The notes beneath the pieces are model-generated. The model made no database searches and had not been told where the DNA came from. It was given only the letters and a program-made list of their open reading frames with translations. A stretch of 64,000 nt of DNA from assembly GCF_019891175.1 (NCBI RefSeq), contig NZ_CP072600.1:2542001-2606000 (forward strand). Reading direction: 5' to 3'. Positions 48,695-58,422 of the stretch are shown piece by piece; the first letter of the stretch is position 1; each line of letters opens with the position of its first letter. The translations under genes were made by a program, and so were the position numbers. Origin of the DNA: Leptothermofonsia sichuanensis E412 (GTDB lineage: Bacteria > Cyanobacteriota > Cyanobacteriia > Leptolyngbyales > Leptolyngbyaceae).

Positions 48695-49732
48695 CAGCGG
48701 TTCTCAGATGAATAAGCCACAGTGATTGAACCAGCCAAGGGCATCGTCAGCAGAAATACACTCGTTGATAATCCTGGTTAAAGCTTGGTCGAGCGCTTCC
48801 TGCGTTCGAGCCTTGGCTGAACGCAGGAGCTGCTTGAGTTTTGACCAACATAGTTCAATCGGTGAAAGGTCTGGGGAATAAGGCGGCAGAAACACAACCT
48901 TGGCTCCAACCGATTCAATTGCCGCTTGCACGACTGAAGCATGATGCACGGGTAGATTATCCATCAGCACGATCGCCCCTACCCACAATTGCGGAATCAG
49001 AATCTCCTGGATGTAGAACAAGAACACGTCAGTATTGACACTGCCAACAATACTCATGCTAGCAATCAACCCATCAATACTCATGCCACCAATCAACGAG
49101 ATATTCTTGCCCCCATCGCCAGGAGCCTCAGTGTCATACAAGCGTTCACCGATGGGGGCACGACCAGACAAACGAGTCATTGCCAGATGGATGCCCGTTT
49201 CATCAATGAAAACCAAGTTGCGCGGGTCGATTGTAAAACTCCACAGGCGATAAGCAAACCGCAAATCCTTCACCCTTTGAGTATCTTGCTGGGAGGCAAT
49301 CAGTGTTTTTTTTTGACGCTGAGCTTGAGCTTAGACACAGCCTGTTGCATGGTTGATATACTCACCTCCACTCCACTTTGTTGGGCAAAGCGTTCACACA
49401 ACTCCTTGAGTAGGGCATCCGGTTGAGCCGTGACTAGGGCTTCAACGATGGGCAACTGCTCTTTGCCCAACTTGGCAATGGCTCCTCCTCCGTGCGCTTT
49501 AGGCTCCACGGTGCCTGTCTCACAATAGTGTCGCCTTAGATCTCGAATGAACGATAAGCTCACCTTGAAGCGCTCTGCCAGTTGCCGTTGTGATCCTTCT
49601 TGAGCTTCATAGGCTGCCATGATTCGTTGCCGTAGATCAACTGACAGAGGGGCGGGCATAAGCAGCTAGCTCCTAGCTTTTGATAGTTGTTTTAGCCTAC
49701 CAGAATGTGGCTTACTCCATCAATAACGGCTG
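48695..49732 (-). mobile_element. IS630-family insertion sequence 2 (apparently intact)
   Basis: About 1.04 kb flanked by TA (48693-48694 and 49733-49734). The terminal inverted repeats are CAGCGGTTCTCAGATGAATAAG... and, at the right end, the complement reads CAGCCGTTATTGATGGAGTAAG, sharing CAGC-GTT and TAAGCCACA. The two transposase ORFs fill the element. Confidence 0.82.
48704..49659 (-). CDS. IS630 transposase, orfA/orfB joined by -1 frameshift
   Basis: orfA (49659 down to 49300, 119 aa: MPAPLSVDLRQRIMAAYEAQEGSQRQLAERF) has the HTH. orfB continues in the -1 frame as KTLIASQQDTQRVKDLRFAYRLWSF, then VFIDETGIH (first Asp), VLMDNLPVHH (second Asp) and PYSPDLSPIELCWSKLK (Glu), ending at 48704. 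The switch falls on a 9-nt A run (complement of 49306-49314). Apart from that shift the gene looks complete, so this copy may be active. Confidence 0.85.
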
Positions 49733-49802
49733 TAAGTAGATTGCTGTGTTCCTGAAAGCGACCCTTAAGGGACTGGTGTAGATACATAATGGCTATCCTC
49801 TT

Positions 49803-49868
49803 GGACATAAAATCCTTCGCTGTGACATTCAATCCTTCGCTACGGACATTTATTCCTTCGCTCTACAA
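49803..49868 (+). repeat. Three tandem copies of a 19-nt motif (right array)
   Basis: GGACATAAAATCCTTCGCT, TGACATTCAATCCTTCGCT and GGACATTTATTCCTTCGCT start at 49803, 49823 and 49844 (period 20-21). They match the left array at 48467-48601 in the opposite orientation. The array stops 13 bp before tRNA-Cys. Confidence 0.85.
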
Positions 49869-49880
49869 CATATAGCTTAA

Positions 49881-49952
49881 AGGCGGCACCCAGATTCGAA
49901 CTGGGGAATGAGGGTTTTGCAGACCCTTGCCTTACCACTTGGCTATGCCGCC
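49881..49952 (-). tRNA. tRNA-Cys (GCA)
   Basis: Read on the minus strand: acceptor GGCGGCA pairs with TGCCGCC, the anticodon arm is GGGTCT-GCA-AAACCC, the T arm has GTTCGAATC, and the discriminator is T. The CCA end is not encoded. It lies next to the right repeat array. Confidence 0.95.
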
Positions 49953-50564
49953 GTCATAAGTGGAATACAGTTAATGAAGTATATCAGATTTTGTCCCATG
50001 TTTGCTCAAGCTCTGAGGCTACTTTGAAAACTGACCTCTCTAATTACCTGGGCAGCTAGAAACAAGGTATCCTTCAGCCAGTCAGGTGGTCTTTGCGGCT
50101 AAAAACCGATAGAACTTGAGTGGATCTACGCAGGTTGGGCACCACAACTTCAGTGCCGAGTTCCTTTACTTGCAGCTTGTTTCAATCAGGGTGTGATCCT
50201 GATCATCAATCCTGGGTGTAATCGATCGCACCTGGCAGGTTGGTATTAGGTTAGAGTATTCGTCTACAGGTTCGAATTTCTGTTCTTTCAGGGTTGGAAT
50301 TGCTCCTCTGGCTGATCAGGTTATTGATAGAACTGAGATACTACAGCCTGAACAGTCAATTCATGGGTCATTCACAATCCGACTAAAAGTCTATCCGAAA
50401 AGCCCCAACGGTCAAAGTTCAAACCCAGACTGAGGAAGTTTTCAGATAGGCTTTAAGGATTCTCAGGAATGGGAATTTTATAACCTTCCAGGTCTTTCGG
50501 TTCATTGAATCCAGAATTCTTGATTTTGCATAAAGATTAATTTGGATTGGTTCAACTGGCTGCC
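49953..50564. other. Non-coding gap with a hairpin repeat
   Basis: No gene is seen. AAAGTCTATCCGAAAA (near 50388) and TTTTCAGATAGGCTTT (near 50441) form an imperfect hairpin. Its right arm with the preceding CCCAGACTGA is repeated at about 62620-62656. The promoter of the phosphodiesterase gene must lie near 50450-50560. Confidence 0.6.
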
Positions 50565-51362
50565 ATGAAGTTGCTTTCTCCCTTGCGTGTTGTTCAAATT
50601 ACTGATATTCACTTATTCGCTGACACCAGTCAGCGGCTATTAGGGTTGCTCACCCTTGATTCATTTCAAGCGGCTTTAAGGCAAATCATGGCCCTGGAAC
50701 CCAGACCGGATCTTTTCCTGCTAACGGGTGACTTATCCCAGGATGGCAAACCCGAATCTTACGAAATGTTGAGAAATCTGCTGACCCCTCTGGGAATCCC
50801 CACTTACTGGTTGCCAGGTAACCATGATGCTTTGGCGAGCATGGAGCAGATTTTAAGCAATGAAGTGATTTCTCCTCAGAAGTCGTTTGCAGTTGGAGGC
50901 TGGCATTTTCTGCTGCTGAATTCACAGGTTCCAGGCTGCGTACACGGGTATTTGGGGGTTGAAACGCTCACCTGGCTGGATGAACAATTACAGTTGATAG
51001 GCGATCGTCCGACACTGGTAGGGTTTCACCATCCGCCGTTTAAGGTGGGGTCAGATTGGTTGGATGGCAGCACCTTGAAGAATCCGAGTGCTCTGTTTTC
51101 TGTACTGGATCGCCATCCCCAGGTGAAACTGGTACTGTTTGGGCACATTCACCAGGAATTTAGCTCTCAGCGCCGGGGTGTATTTTATTTGGGTGCCCCG
51201 TCAACTTGCATTCAGTTTGAGCCGGAAAGCGAAGAGTTTGCCCTGGGAGATGAATATCCTGGTTTCAGATTGCTTTACCTTTACCCAGATGGAAACTGGT
51301 TGACAACCGTAGAGCGGGTGAACTATTCTCATCAGCCAGATCTGGCAGCAACAGGGTATTAG
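50565..51362 (+). CDS. CpdA-like metallophosphoesterase
   Basis: 265 residues from ATG 50565 (MKLLSPLRVVQITDIHLF); a TTG 18 bp upstream is an alternative. The calcineurin-type metal motifs are complete: TDIHLF, LTGDLSQDG, LPGNHDA, VGFHHPPF and LFGHIHQEF. Overall it matches class III 3',5'-cyclic nucleotide phosphodiesterases (CpdA/Icc). Hydrolysis of cAMP is the likely activity; cyanobacteria use cAMP as a signal, and a Crp-type regulator with a possible cAMP pocket is encoded about 10 kb away. Confidence 0.88.
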   Translation: MKLLSPLRVVQITDIHLFADTSQRLLGLLTLDSFQAALRQIMALEPRPDLFLLTGDLSQDGKPESYEMLRNLLTPLGIPTYWLPGNHDALASMEQILSNEVISPQKSFAVGGWHFLLLNSQVPGCVHGYLGVETLTWLDEQLQLIGDRPTLVGFHHPPFKVGSDWLDGSTLKNPSALFSVLDRHPQVKLVLFGHIHQEFSSQRRGVFYLGAPSTCIQFEPESEEFALGDEYPGFRLLYLYPDGNWLTTVERVNYSHQPDLAATGY

Positions 51363-51369
51363 GGAAGCA

Positions 51370-51406
51370 TAATTCCTCTGTGTGCTCTGTGCCTCTGTGG
51401 TAGAGT
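51370..51406. repeat. CACAGAG-type element, half copy (5)
   Basis: AATTCCTCTGTGTGCTCTGT followed by GCCTCTGTGGTAGAG, the right half of the palindrome family seen at 17417 and 31909; the left half is missing. Confidence 0.65.
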
Positions 51407-51452
51407 TCTGAAGCCACCTCTATGCTTCCCTCTATGCTTCATAGTCTTGACC

Positions 51453-54400
51453 TTACCAGGGGCTACCGATGATGGTAAAGGCTGACCAGTAGTAAGGGTG
51501 GGAAAGTTCGCGATCGCGCACGGAAACTTCCTCCGGCAGAGGAATGCCATTACCCATGCCCACCCCCTGGAGGCGATTATCTTCCACAAAGACCTGTCCG
51601 TTTGCCATTGCCAGTTGGGCTTTCTGGAGGGCTTCGGCTTTAATACGAGCGGTGCGTAGATCCCGATAAAATCCGGTCATCAGGGCAGCAGTCGCGGCGT
51701 CACTGACATACCAGAGACTGGCGACGGCAGTTTTGACACCAGTTTGCACTGCCAGTCCACCAAAGCCCAGTTCTGCCTCGCGATCGCCCAGAGCGGTGGC
51801 ACAGGCACTCAGAACCAGTAATTCCACCTGGGGATTGTTCCAGCCCAGGTTGCGCACCTGATCCAGTCGGAGTTTATCTTCCCAGAGTTGAATATAGGAA
51901 TTACTGACGGCACCGGGTTGGAAGTCGGCGTGGGTTGCCAGGTGAATGATGCCATAGGGTTGCTGTTGTCTGAAAGCAACCAGATTCCCCAGGGTGGCGT
52001 TGGTATTAAAAACCAACCGACCGGTCCAGAACTGATTAACTTCTGTCATTTCCAGCGGCACGGCGGGGAGGGGCGGTTGCCCCTGGGTGCTTTCAGAAAT
52101 GCCTAAACCAAGAATCTGGGAGCCTTTGATGTCCTGGTAACGAGTGTCTGTGAGGCTGAGGCTGGGCATGGTACCCATGCTGTATTGCTCAATCAGAAAC
52201 CCCTGCCCACTGTGGAGAGCCGCCACAGGGAGCGATCGCAGCCCTGCTTCCATCATAAACACCAGGTTATCGATGCCCCGCTCTTCCAGATCCGCCTGAA
52301 GGGGCGCAATTATCCACTGGTAAAGTTGTTGCGCAGGTTTCAGATAGCTGGTGCTGCGGGTTTTTCTGGGGTCAGAAACCTCGTTACGAAATTCCTGAGC
52401 GACTGCCATTACCCGATCTCGGGTTGCCTTCGGGATACGTTTGCGAACTGGATTTCCCCTGGCTGTCACCATCACCACTTCCAACTGATCGGTGGGCGGT
52501 TTCTGGATCACCTCTGACGTATCTAATGACTTGGTTTGAACGGTGATTTGGGGTGGAATTTCTGCTGGGGTGAAGCTGACATAGATAAAAGCAGGTTTGC
52601 TGCCAGTTTCCCGTTCAATTTGCAGGGCAATGCCTTTCAATTCATCCAGGGAGCGGAGGCGGGCAGGCGGCAGTCCCAGGTATCCTTCATATTCACGGGT
52701 AAAGCCTTCCTCTGGGGTTGGGGTGAAATCCAGAGTAGCATTGGGAACCTGAACCCAGTTGGGCGTCTGATCGCCGGGGACAATATTTAACTTGGTGCAG
52801 TTGGTCAGGACGCAGAGACTGGGATTGGGACCAGGGTCAGGGGTCGGAGTGGGCGTCGGAGTGGGCGTCGGAGTGACCTGGATGGCGATCGCCTGATTAA
52901 CGGTTTCAATTCCGTCGGTGGCACTGAGGACAATGGCATCGTTGAGGGTGCCCTGGAACCCAGGGGAGGGCGTAAACTCCAGACTGGCATCGGGGGGGAG
53001 CACATCGCCAGGGGTTGCTATGACTCCGTTAATTCTTAAAGTCGCCCCAGGCGCAATTGACACAATCGAAATGGACACCGGGTTGTCGTCGTTAATATCG
53101 GTGCGCAGGGGGTTGAGGGTGGCGGTGGTGAAATTGAAGGGGGTATCCTGTTGAGCGCCTACCAGGGAAGAATTTGCCGTCAGTGTGGGTCCGGTGTTGT
53201 CAAAAATGAGTTGAATACTGCTGCCGGGAGACGCAAATGGGCTGGTTGGGAATGGAAAAGCCTGAGTTTGAATGGTTTCAACCCCTGTGTTAATGAAACC
53301 CACCAGACTATTACCGCTGGTTGCCGTAATCACGGGGTCACCCACATTAAACGGGATATTATCGGGTCCACCGTCGTGCTGAATCCTGACGATGCCGCTG
53401 GCACCCCCATCGTCCCCACTGGTCAAAATCGTGTCAGAGGATTCTCCAGCCGTGAACCCGATGCCTCTGACCATTCCCCTGGCACTGATCGTGACATTTC
53501 CGCCGTTAGCGCCGTATCCATAGCCAAATCCAAAAGCGCTGGTATCAATGCTTTCAAAGACAATATTGCCCCCATTAGTCTCTGTGGTCAGGGTGACACT
53601 GCCACTACTACCAGGGCTAAAAAATGACCGACCGGAGGTGGTGATGTTGCCAACTGAAAGGGTGCCACTCCGGGCAGTCAGGGTGACATTGCCGCCATCG
53701 CTGGGACTTTCAAAGAAAGATGAGCTGCGGGTATCGATATTGCCAAGAGCCAGACTGGCACCGGAAATAATGACGGCTCCCCCATTGGTTTGAATGGTGT
53801 CCGTGGGATTGGCGAAAGTCACTGCCCCCGTTTGGGAGTTGATCGTCAAACTGCCACCAGAACCCAGGTCCAGATTGACAAAACCAGGAAAAGTGACGCC
53901 GACTGTGGCCCCCGTGATGGGGTCAATGGTAATGTCGCCGATCGCCTCCAGAAAGATATTGGCACCGGAGGCGGCGATCGCCCCCCAGGAAACGGTATTG
54001 GTGGCTGTATCTGGTGTGGAAAAGGCGATCGTGGGCAGTGAACTATCCAGATCGCCCCCTGCTGGATCGTCTACAATCCTTAAGAAAGAGGGGTCGAGCA
54101 ACAAAGTTCCGGCATTACCATTGGGTGCCAGGACGTTAACATTTCCCTGGAAGGTCAGAAATTCCTTACCGGACACTTCCACAAAGCCCCCGTCACCAAA
54201 CTGGGTGCCGCCCCGGGCACTGATGGTTCCGAAGAAGCGGGTGGTGTTGTCTGCCCAGACGATGACGCGCCCGCCATTGCCACTGAACAGGCTGTCGGCA
54301 GTGATGACGGAAGCCCGGTCAATAAATGTCTGGGTGGCAGTGGGAACGGTGCCTCCGCCCCGGTAATCGCCACCAATGAGAATCGTGCCCCCACCGGCAA

Positions 54401-56165
54401 CACCAGAGGCGTTAATAGTGGCACCCACCACGGCCACCTGAGAACCCAGGACATTCACCCCGCCGCCCGTTTGTCCAGCGGTGTTTATTGTTCCAGCGGC
54501 GATCGCAGTTCCGGCGCTGACTGGAATTTGTACCTGAGAACCCTGTAACTGAATGGTGCCATTCGGGTTGACCATCAGTCCTGTGGCATTGACCAGATTA
54601 CCGCCAGTCAGGAGTTGGGCGAGAGAGGGGGGAGAGGGGAAGGAAAGGGAAGGGAAGGGAGAGAATTCCAGGCTTAATAATGTTCCCGGTTGACTCAGAC
54701 GAACCAGGTTTTGTCCGGGAACGGCTGTCAGGGTGATCTGGCCTGCGGGTGCGGTTAACTGTCCGGTGTTAATAACGGTGCCCCCCAGCAGGGTAAGCGA
54801 TTGCCCCTGCCCTACGGTTAAATTCCCGGCATTGACAATCGCTCCTGGCTGTGGGGTAGCAAACCCAAACCCATCGGGAACCCCCGTTAAGGAGTTATAG
54901 TCACTGGCTCCAACCCCATTGAACCAACCACTACACCCTCCACCGGGGAGTCCACATCCAAACCCAATTCCATTTGCCGTTGTGGCTAGAAATGACCCCG
55001 GCACATTCAGGCTGGCTGTGGGGCCAAAAATGATGCCAGCGGGGTTCATCAGGTAAAGATTGCTGGTTCCGCCAGTCACCTGGATCAGTCCGTTGATGAC
55101 AGATGCTTCGCCGCCGACAACCCGCCCCAGAATGTTCTGGATCTGGGGATTGGAGAGAAAGTTGGCAATCTGCCCCTGGTTCAGACCAAATCGCTCAAAA
55201 CTGTGAAACAGGTTGGCACCATTACCCGATAGCTGACCTCCGCCAATATCGAGGCGATCGCCACTGGGCGTGACCACAGTATTGGTGCCATCGGTCGCTG
55301 GCACAATTGATTGGGCGTGGGCAGTGCCTATGCCGATCGCGCCGATCAGCGGGAAACTTGCCAGCAGTGGCACCAGTCTGGGAAAAACGGGGACGGTTAC
55401 CACTGAAGTCTTACGTCGTAGGAAGAACCTGCCCTCTGGCAGTTCTACATCGATCGTGTAGCGGTCAGCCATCCCCCGGCGTTGGAGGGCATGGGCGATC
55501 GCCCATTGGGCATTCAGGATTTGACGGATCCGGTTCTGCTGAGAATCTGACTGGGCATGATTACGGTAGAAATAGAGTGGTTTCTGAATCCGCTGGACGG
55601 CCGTGATTTCCGACAGTCGCAGGCACAGGTCGTAGTCCTCCACATAGTGCATGGATTCGTGAATGCCGCCAGCCTGCTCAAATACGTGGCGCCGCATCAG
55701 CCGAAATTGAAATGTCATGAAATCAATCAGCAGGCGGTTTTTAGAGTAGGGGATCTGGCAACGATGGCCATACCCGATTGGTTGCCCATTCTCCCCAACA
55801 TCCAGGTAATCGGTATAGACCCAGCCAATCTCGGGTTGGGATTCCAGTACTGCCAGAGTCTCTGCCAGCGCAGTGGGTGCCAGCCAATCATCACTATCTA
55901 AAAAACCAAGATAGACTCCTGATACCAGGGCACAAGCCTGTTTCAGGGAACGTACTCTGCCCTGATGGGGAGCAGCAATCACCCGAATCCGGTCATCCTG
56001 TCGGGCGTACCCGTGAGCGATGTCAAGGGAGCGATCGGCTGAGCCATCATCCCAGATCAACAGTTCAAACTCAGGATAGGTTTGGGCCAGAACACTTTCA
56101 ATTGCCTGGGCGAGATAAGGCTCCCGGTTGTAAGTTGTAATGACAATCGAAACCAGCGGTGACAT
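51453..56165 (-). CDS. Fusion: GT2 glycosyltransferase + TPS/filamentous-haemagglutinin domain + CHAT protease
   Basis: 1570 residues from ATG 56165, with GGAG 8 nt upstream. Residues 1-250 are a GT-A family 2 glycosyltransferase (VSIVITTYNREPYLAQAIESVL, LIWDDGSADRS, LGFLDSDDW, HYVEDYDLCLRL). About 255-283 is a signal-peptide-like segment (PRLVPLLASFPLIGAIGIG then AHA-Q). From ~284 comes the TPS secretion domain (GANLFHSFERFGLNQGQIANF, NPAGIIFG), then Gly/Thr-rich beta-helix to ~880, a cadherin-like stretch, a Thr-Pro linker (~1105) and the CHAT domain (~1250-1570). The CHAT His (IIHLATHADF) and Cys (LVLSACATALGD) are present. TPS-CHAT proteins are usual in cyanobacteria; the GT2 front is not. 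No TpsB partner in the window. Confidence 0.85.
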   Translation of the reverse strand: MSPLVSIVITTYNREPYLAQAIESVLAQTYPEFELLIWDDGSADRSLDIAHGYARQDDRIRVIAAPHQGRVRSLKQACALVSGVYLGFLDSDDWLAPTALAETLAVLESQPEIGWVYTDYLDVGENGQPIGYGHRCQIPYSKNRLLIDFMTFQFRLMRRHVFEQAGGIHESMHYVEDYDLCLRLSEITAVQRIQKPLYFYRNHAQSDSQQNRIRQILNAQWAIAHALQRRGMADRYTIDVELPEGRFFLRRKTSVVTVPVFPRLVPLLASFPLIGAIGIGTAHAQSIVPATDGTNTVVTPSGDRLDIGGGQLSGNGANLFHSFERFGLNQGQIANFLSNPQIQNILGRVVGGEASVINGLIQVTGGTSNLYLMNPAGIIFGPTASLNVPGSFLATTANGIGFGCGLPGGGCSGWFNGVGASDYNSLTGVPDGFGFATPQPGAIVNAGNLTVGQGQSLTLLGGTVINTGQLTAPAGQITLTAVPGQNLVRLSQPGTLLSLEFSPFPSLSFPSPPSLAQLLTGGNLVNATGLMVNPNGTIQLQGSQVQIPVSAGTAIAAGTINTAGQTGGGVNVLGSQVAVVGATINASGVAGGGTILIGGDYRGGGTVPTATQTFIDRASVITADSLFSGNGGRVIVWADNTTRFFGTISARGGTQFGDGGFVEVSGKEFLTFQGNVNVLAPNGNAGTLLLDPSFLRIVDDPAGGDLDSSLPTIAFSTPDTATNTVSWGAIAASGANIFLEAIGDITIDPITGATVGVTFPGFVNLDLGSGGSLTINSQTGAVTFANPTDTIQTNGGAVIISGASLALGNIDTRSSSFFESPSDGGNVTLTARSGTLSVGNITTSGRSFFSPGSSGSVTLTTETNGGNIVFESIDTSAFGFGYGYGANGGNVTISARGMVRGIGFTAGESSDTILTSGDDGGASGIVRIQHDGGPDNIPFNVGDPVITATSGNSLVGFINTGVETIQTQAFPFPTSPFASPGSSIQLIFDNTGPTLTANSSLVGAQQDTPFNFTTATLNPLRTDINDDNPVSISIVSIAPGATLRINGVIATPGDVLPPDASLEFTPSPGFQGTLNDAIVLSATDGIETVNQAIAIQVTPTPTPTPTPTPDPGPNPSLCVLTNCTKLNIVPGDQTPNWVQVPNATLDFTPTPEEGFTREYEGYLGLPPARLRSLDELKGIALQIERETGSKPAFIYVSFTPAEIPPQITVQTKSLDTSEVIQKPPTDQLEVVMVTARGNPVRKRIPKATRDRVMAVAQEFRNEVSDPRKTRSTSYLKPAQQLYQWIIAPLQADLEERGIDNLVFMMEAGLRSLPVAALHSGQGFLIEQYSMGTMPSLSLTDTRYQDIKGSQILGLGISESTQGQPPLPAVPLEMTEVNQFWTGRLVFNTNATLGNLVAFRQQQPYGIIHLATHADFQPGAVSNSYIQLWEDKLRLDQVRNLGWNNPQVELLVLSACATALGDREAELGFGGLAVQTGVKTAVASLWYVSDAATAALMTGFYRDLRTARIKAEALQKAQLAMANGQVFVEDNRLQGVGMGNGIPLPEEVSVRDRELSHPYYWSAFTIIGSPW

Positions 56166-56767
56166 GGCATTCTCCAAGAAACTGAACCCATCGCTATCCA
56201 CAGCAGACTTTGCAGCCACAGCAAAGCCAACAGATGCGCCCTGGCTCACGGTGGAATGAATCTGGCTAAGAAACTGTTTGTAAATAAATATAAACGCCCT
56301 GATAAGCGAGGAATTCGAGGTTTTCCAGAACAAATAATCTGAACCTCGAAACCTTTGAGTTGCAAACGCCTGGACAGTTTTAACACTAGTTTACAAATAG
56401 TTTTTAAGAGCTGATTCAAAGATTTCCCAGGTTGGATATTGAACCCTGATGGCTAAGGCTATTCAGACCCTGAACCTTTATTCGCTACTGCCCAAATAGA
56501 TCAGCCATCTTATCCCAGACCCTGATCATTTGCGAAGGGAGAGGAAACAATATTCACACAGAAATATTCACACAGATAGTTTGCCCCCAAAAGCCCCTGG
56601 CATTCTCTTGAAAGCATGAATAAACCCTTGAAACACTTCCTCAGGAATGTGAACCAGTGAAGAGATTGTTCTGAAAAGAACCACAAAGACACAGAAAACA
56701 TCAAAAACTGGCTTCGTGTCCTTTGTGCCTTTGTGGTGAGTTCTACAGGGTATTACATCCTTGAGCC
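56166..56767. other. Non-coding gap with palindrome
   Basis: No gene is seen. It carries the palindrome 56679-56739, a tandem ATATTCACACAGAAATATTCACACAGA segment (near 56550) and A/T-rich DNA at 56270-56420, where the fusion gene's promoter probably lies. Confidence 0.6.
56679..56739. repeat. ACCACAAAGACACAGAA-type palindrome, copy 6
   Basis: GAACCACAAAGACACAG faces CGTGTCCTTTGTGCCTTTGT + GGTG. It is close to the copy at 23216-23273. Confidence 0.8.
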
Positions 56768-57013
56768 TCAAACTGATTTGGGATTGGCAGGCGATCGCGG
56801 CAGGGGAGGCACCGGGTCATAGCCGCCAGGGTTGAAGGGATGACAGCGGCAAATTCGACGGGTTGCCAGCCAGCTTCCTTTAAGGGCACCAAATCGGGCG
56901 ATCGCTTCAATGGCGTACTGAGAGCAGGTTGGCTGAAATCGACAGTTCGGTGGTAACAGGGGAGAGATCAATACCCGGTAGCTTTGAATCAGCCCAATCA
57001 ACAGGACTTTCAT
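56768..57013 (-). CDS. yidD: Membrane protein insertion efficiency factor
   Basis: 81 residues from ATG 57013 ([42 protein letters not shown]). This is the conserved YidD core with its Cys-rich FxPTCSxYA and the [18 protein letters not shown] end. It is a small amphipathic membrane-associated protein that assists insertion by YidC. It lies downstream of the truncated RNase III gene, with the usual rnpA/yidC neighbours absent. Confidence 0.95.
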   Translation of the reverse strand: MKVLLIGLIQSYRVLISPLLPPNCRFQPTCSQYAIEAIARFGALKGSWLATRRICRCHPFNPGGYDPVPPLPRSPANPKSV

Positions 57014-57154
57014 ATACAAAAATTCCAAAGGGAAAATTGAGGGACGTACTCCACTATATGAAAAGTTCTTAAACCCCTGATTAAAGTATAGTTTGCCGAT
57101 TACCGCTTTGCGTGACTCAAATGGTGGTTCCACCCCCGCAAAAAGTAGCCTTTA

Positions 57155-57668
57155 CTATAGCAAGTTCAGCTTTCGTAAAGCATCTTCAGCAGCACGTTTT
57201 TCAGCGTCCTTTTTATTACGACCTCTGCCCCTGCCGTATTCACCGCCAGCAACACAAACTACAGAAGTAAACTCTGGGTCGTTATCTGTGCTACCAGAGC
57301 GAATCGTTTTGTAATCAGGAGGCTGGCGATTTGGATTACCAGGAAATTCTGGACTCAGGAAAACTTGCTGTAACCAGCCTTTTACATCATTCTTAATTTT
57401 AGGAATGGAATCTTCGGTAGTCGGCAAGTCGTTAACGATTTCTTCAAAAAAGGGCTCAACTAAATCTCGTACCGCTTCAATCCCTGAATCTAGATAATAC
57501 GCCCCAACAATTGCTTCAAACACATTGCTGAGTAATGAAGGCTTGCTACGTCCTCCACTACTATCCTCACCTTTTCCAAGCCGCATCCATTGCCCAAGTT
57601 CTAAAACAGCAATAAATTTCGCTAGTTGAGGAGTATCACCTAAATTTGACCGTAAAACAGTCATTTTA
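57155..57668 (-). pseudogene. rnc: RNase III, N-terminally truncated by an IS
   Basis: The surviving ~170 codons start within MTVLRSNLGDTPQLAKF and run through LLSNVFEAIVGAYYLDSG to a dsRNA-binding domain (GRGRGRNKKDAEKRAAEDALRKL). The first ~60 residues are absent, including the signature HNERLEFLGDAVL that carries catalytic acidic residues. The break coincides with the terminal repeat of the IS4-like element. I do not find that signature on the far side of the element. So the gene is broken, and another rnc copy would be needed elsewhere in the genome. Confidence 0.8.
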
Positions 57669-58422
57669 CCCTGGTTGACTGACAAAAGCTGTCTAGCAAA
57701 CACTCGAATCGCTTACCCGAAGAGGGTTTAGGCATTTTGGAAAGCTTGGGTGGGAGCCAGCATTCTAAGATTAGATACCACTCAAACCCTGGAATGCTGT
57801 GCAAAAGAACTCCCGTCTCTACCATGCCTTGAAAACCTGGATGGGTCAATCCGAGTCCTGGACGCACCTGGGCCATCTCACTACCCGCTTGTGGATGGTC
57901 GTCGCCTTGATCCATACCGGGGAAGTGAACTTGACCCGGTGGTTGCCCTACATTCCCTGTCGAGGACACCAGGCTCAAAGCAAACAGCGCCGCCGATGGC
58001 TGCACAATAGCCGGATCAACGTTCATCGCCTCTATAAAGGACTTGTCCAAACTGCTTTAGCCGATTGGCAAGGGGAGGTGCTGTATGTGAGCTTAGACAC
58101 CTCCCTGTTTTGGAACCAGTATTGCTTAGTACGACTGGCTGTTGTCCATCGAGGACGGGCGTTACCGATTGTCTGGCGCGTGCTGAAGCGACGCAGTTGT
58201 GCGGTGTCGTTCAGCGATTATTAAGAGATGCTCTATCAGGCTCGTGAGCGTTTACCCCAAGGCGTTAAGGTGGTTCTTCTGGCCGACCGAGGCTTTGTTC
58301 ACACCGATTGCATGCACGCGATCAGCACGCAGATGGGATGGCACTATCGGATTCGGCTCAAGCAAGATAGTTGGATTTGGCGGCAAGGCAAAGGGTGGTC
58401 CCAACTATACTTTGCCGGGGTA

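Noticed and set aside
49803-49868. CRISPR-like short tandem repeats next to the tRNA
   Set aside because: Period of 20-21 leaves only 1-2 nt between 19-nt units, so there are no spacers.
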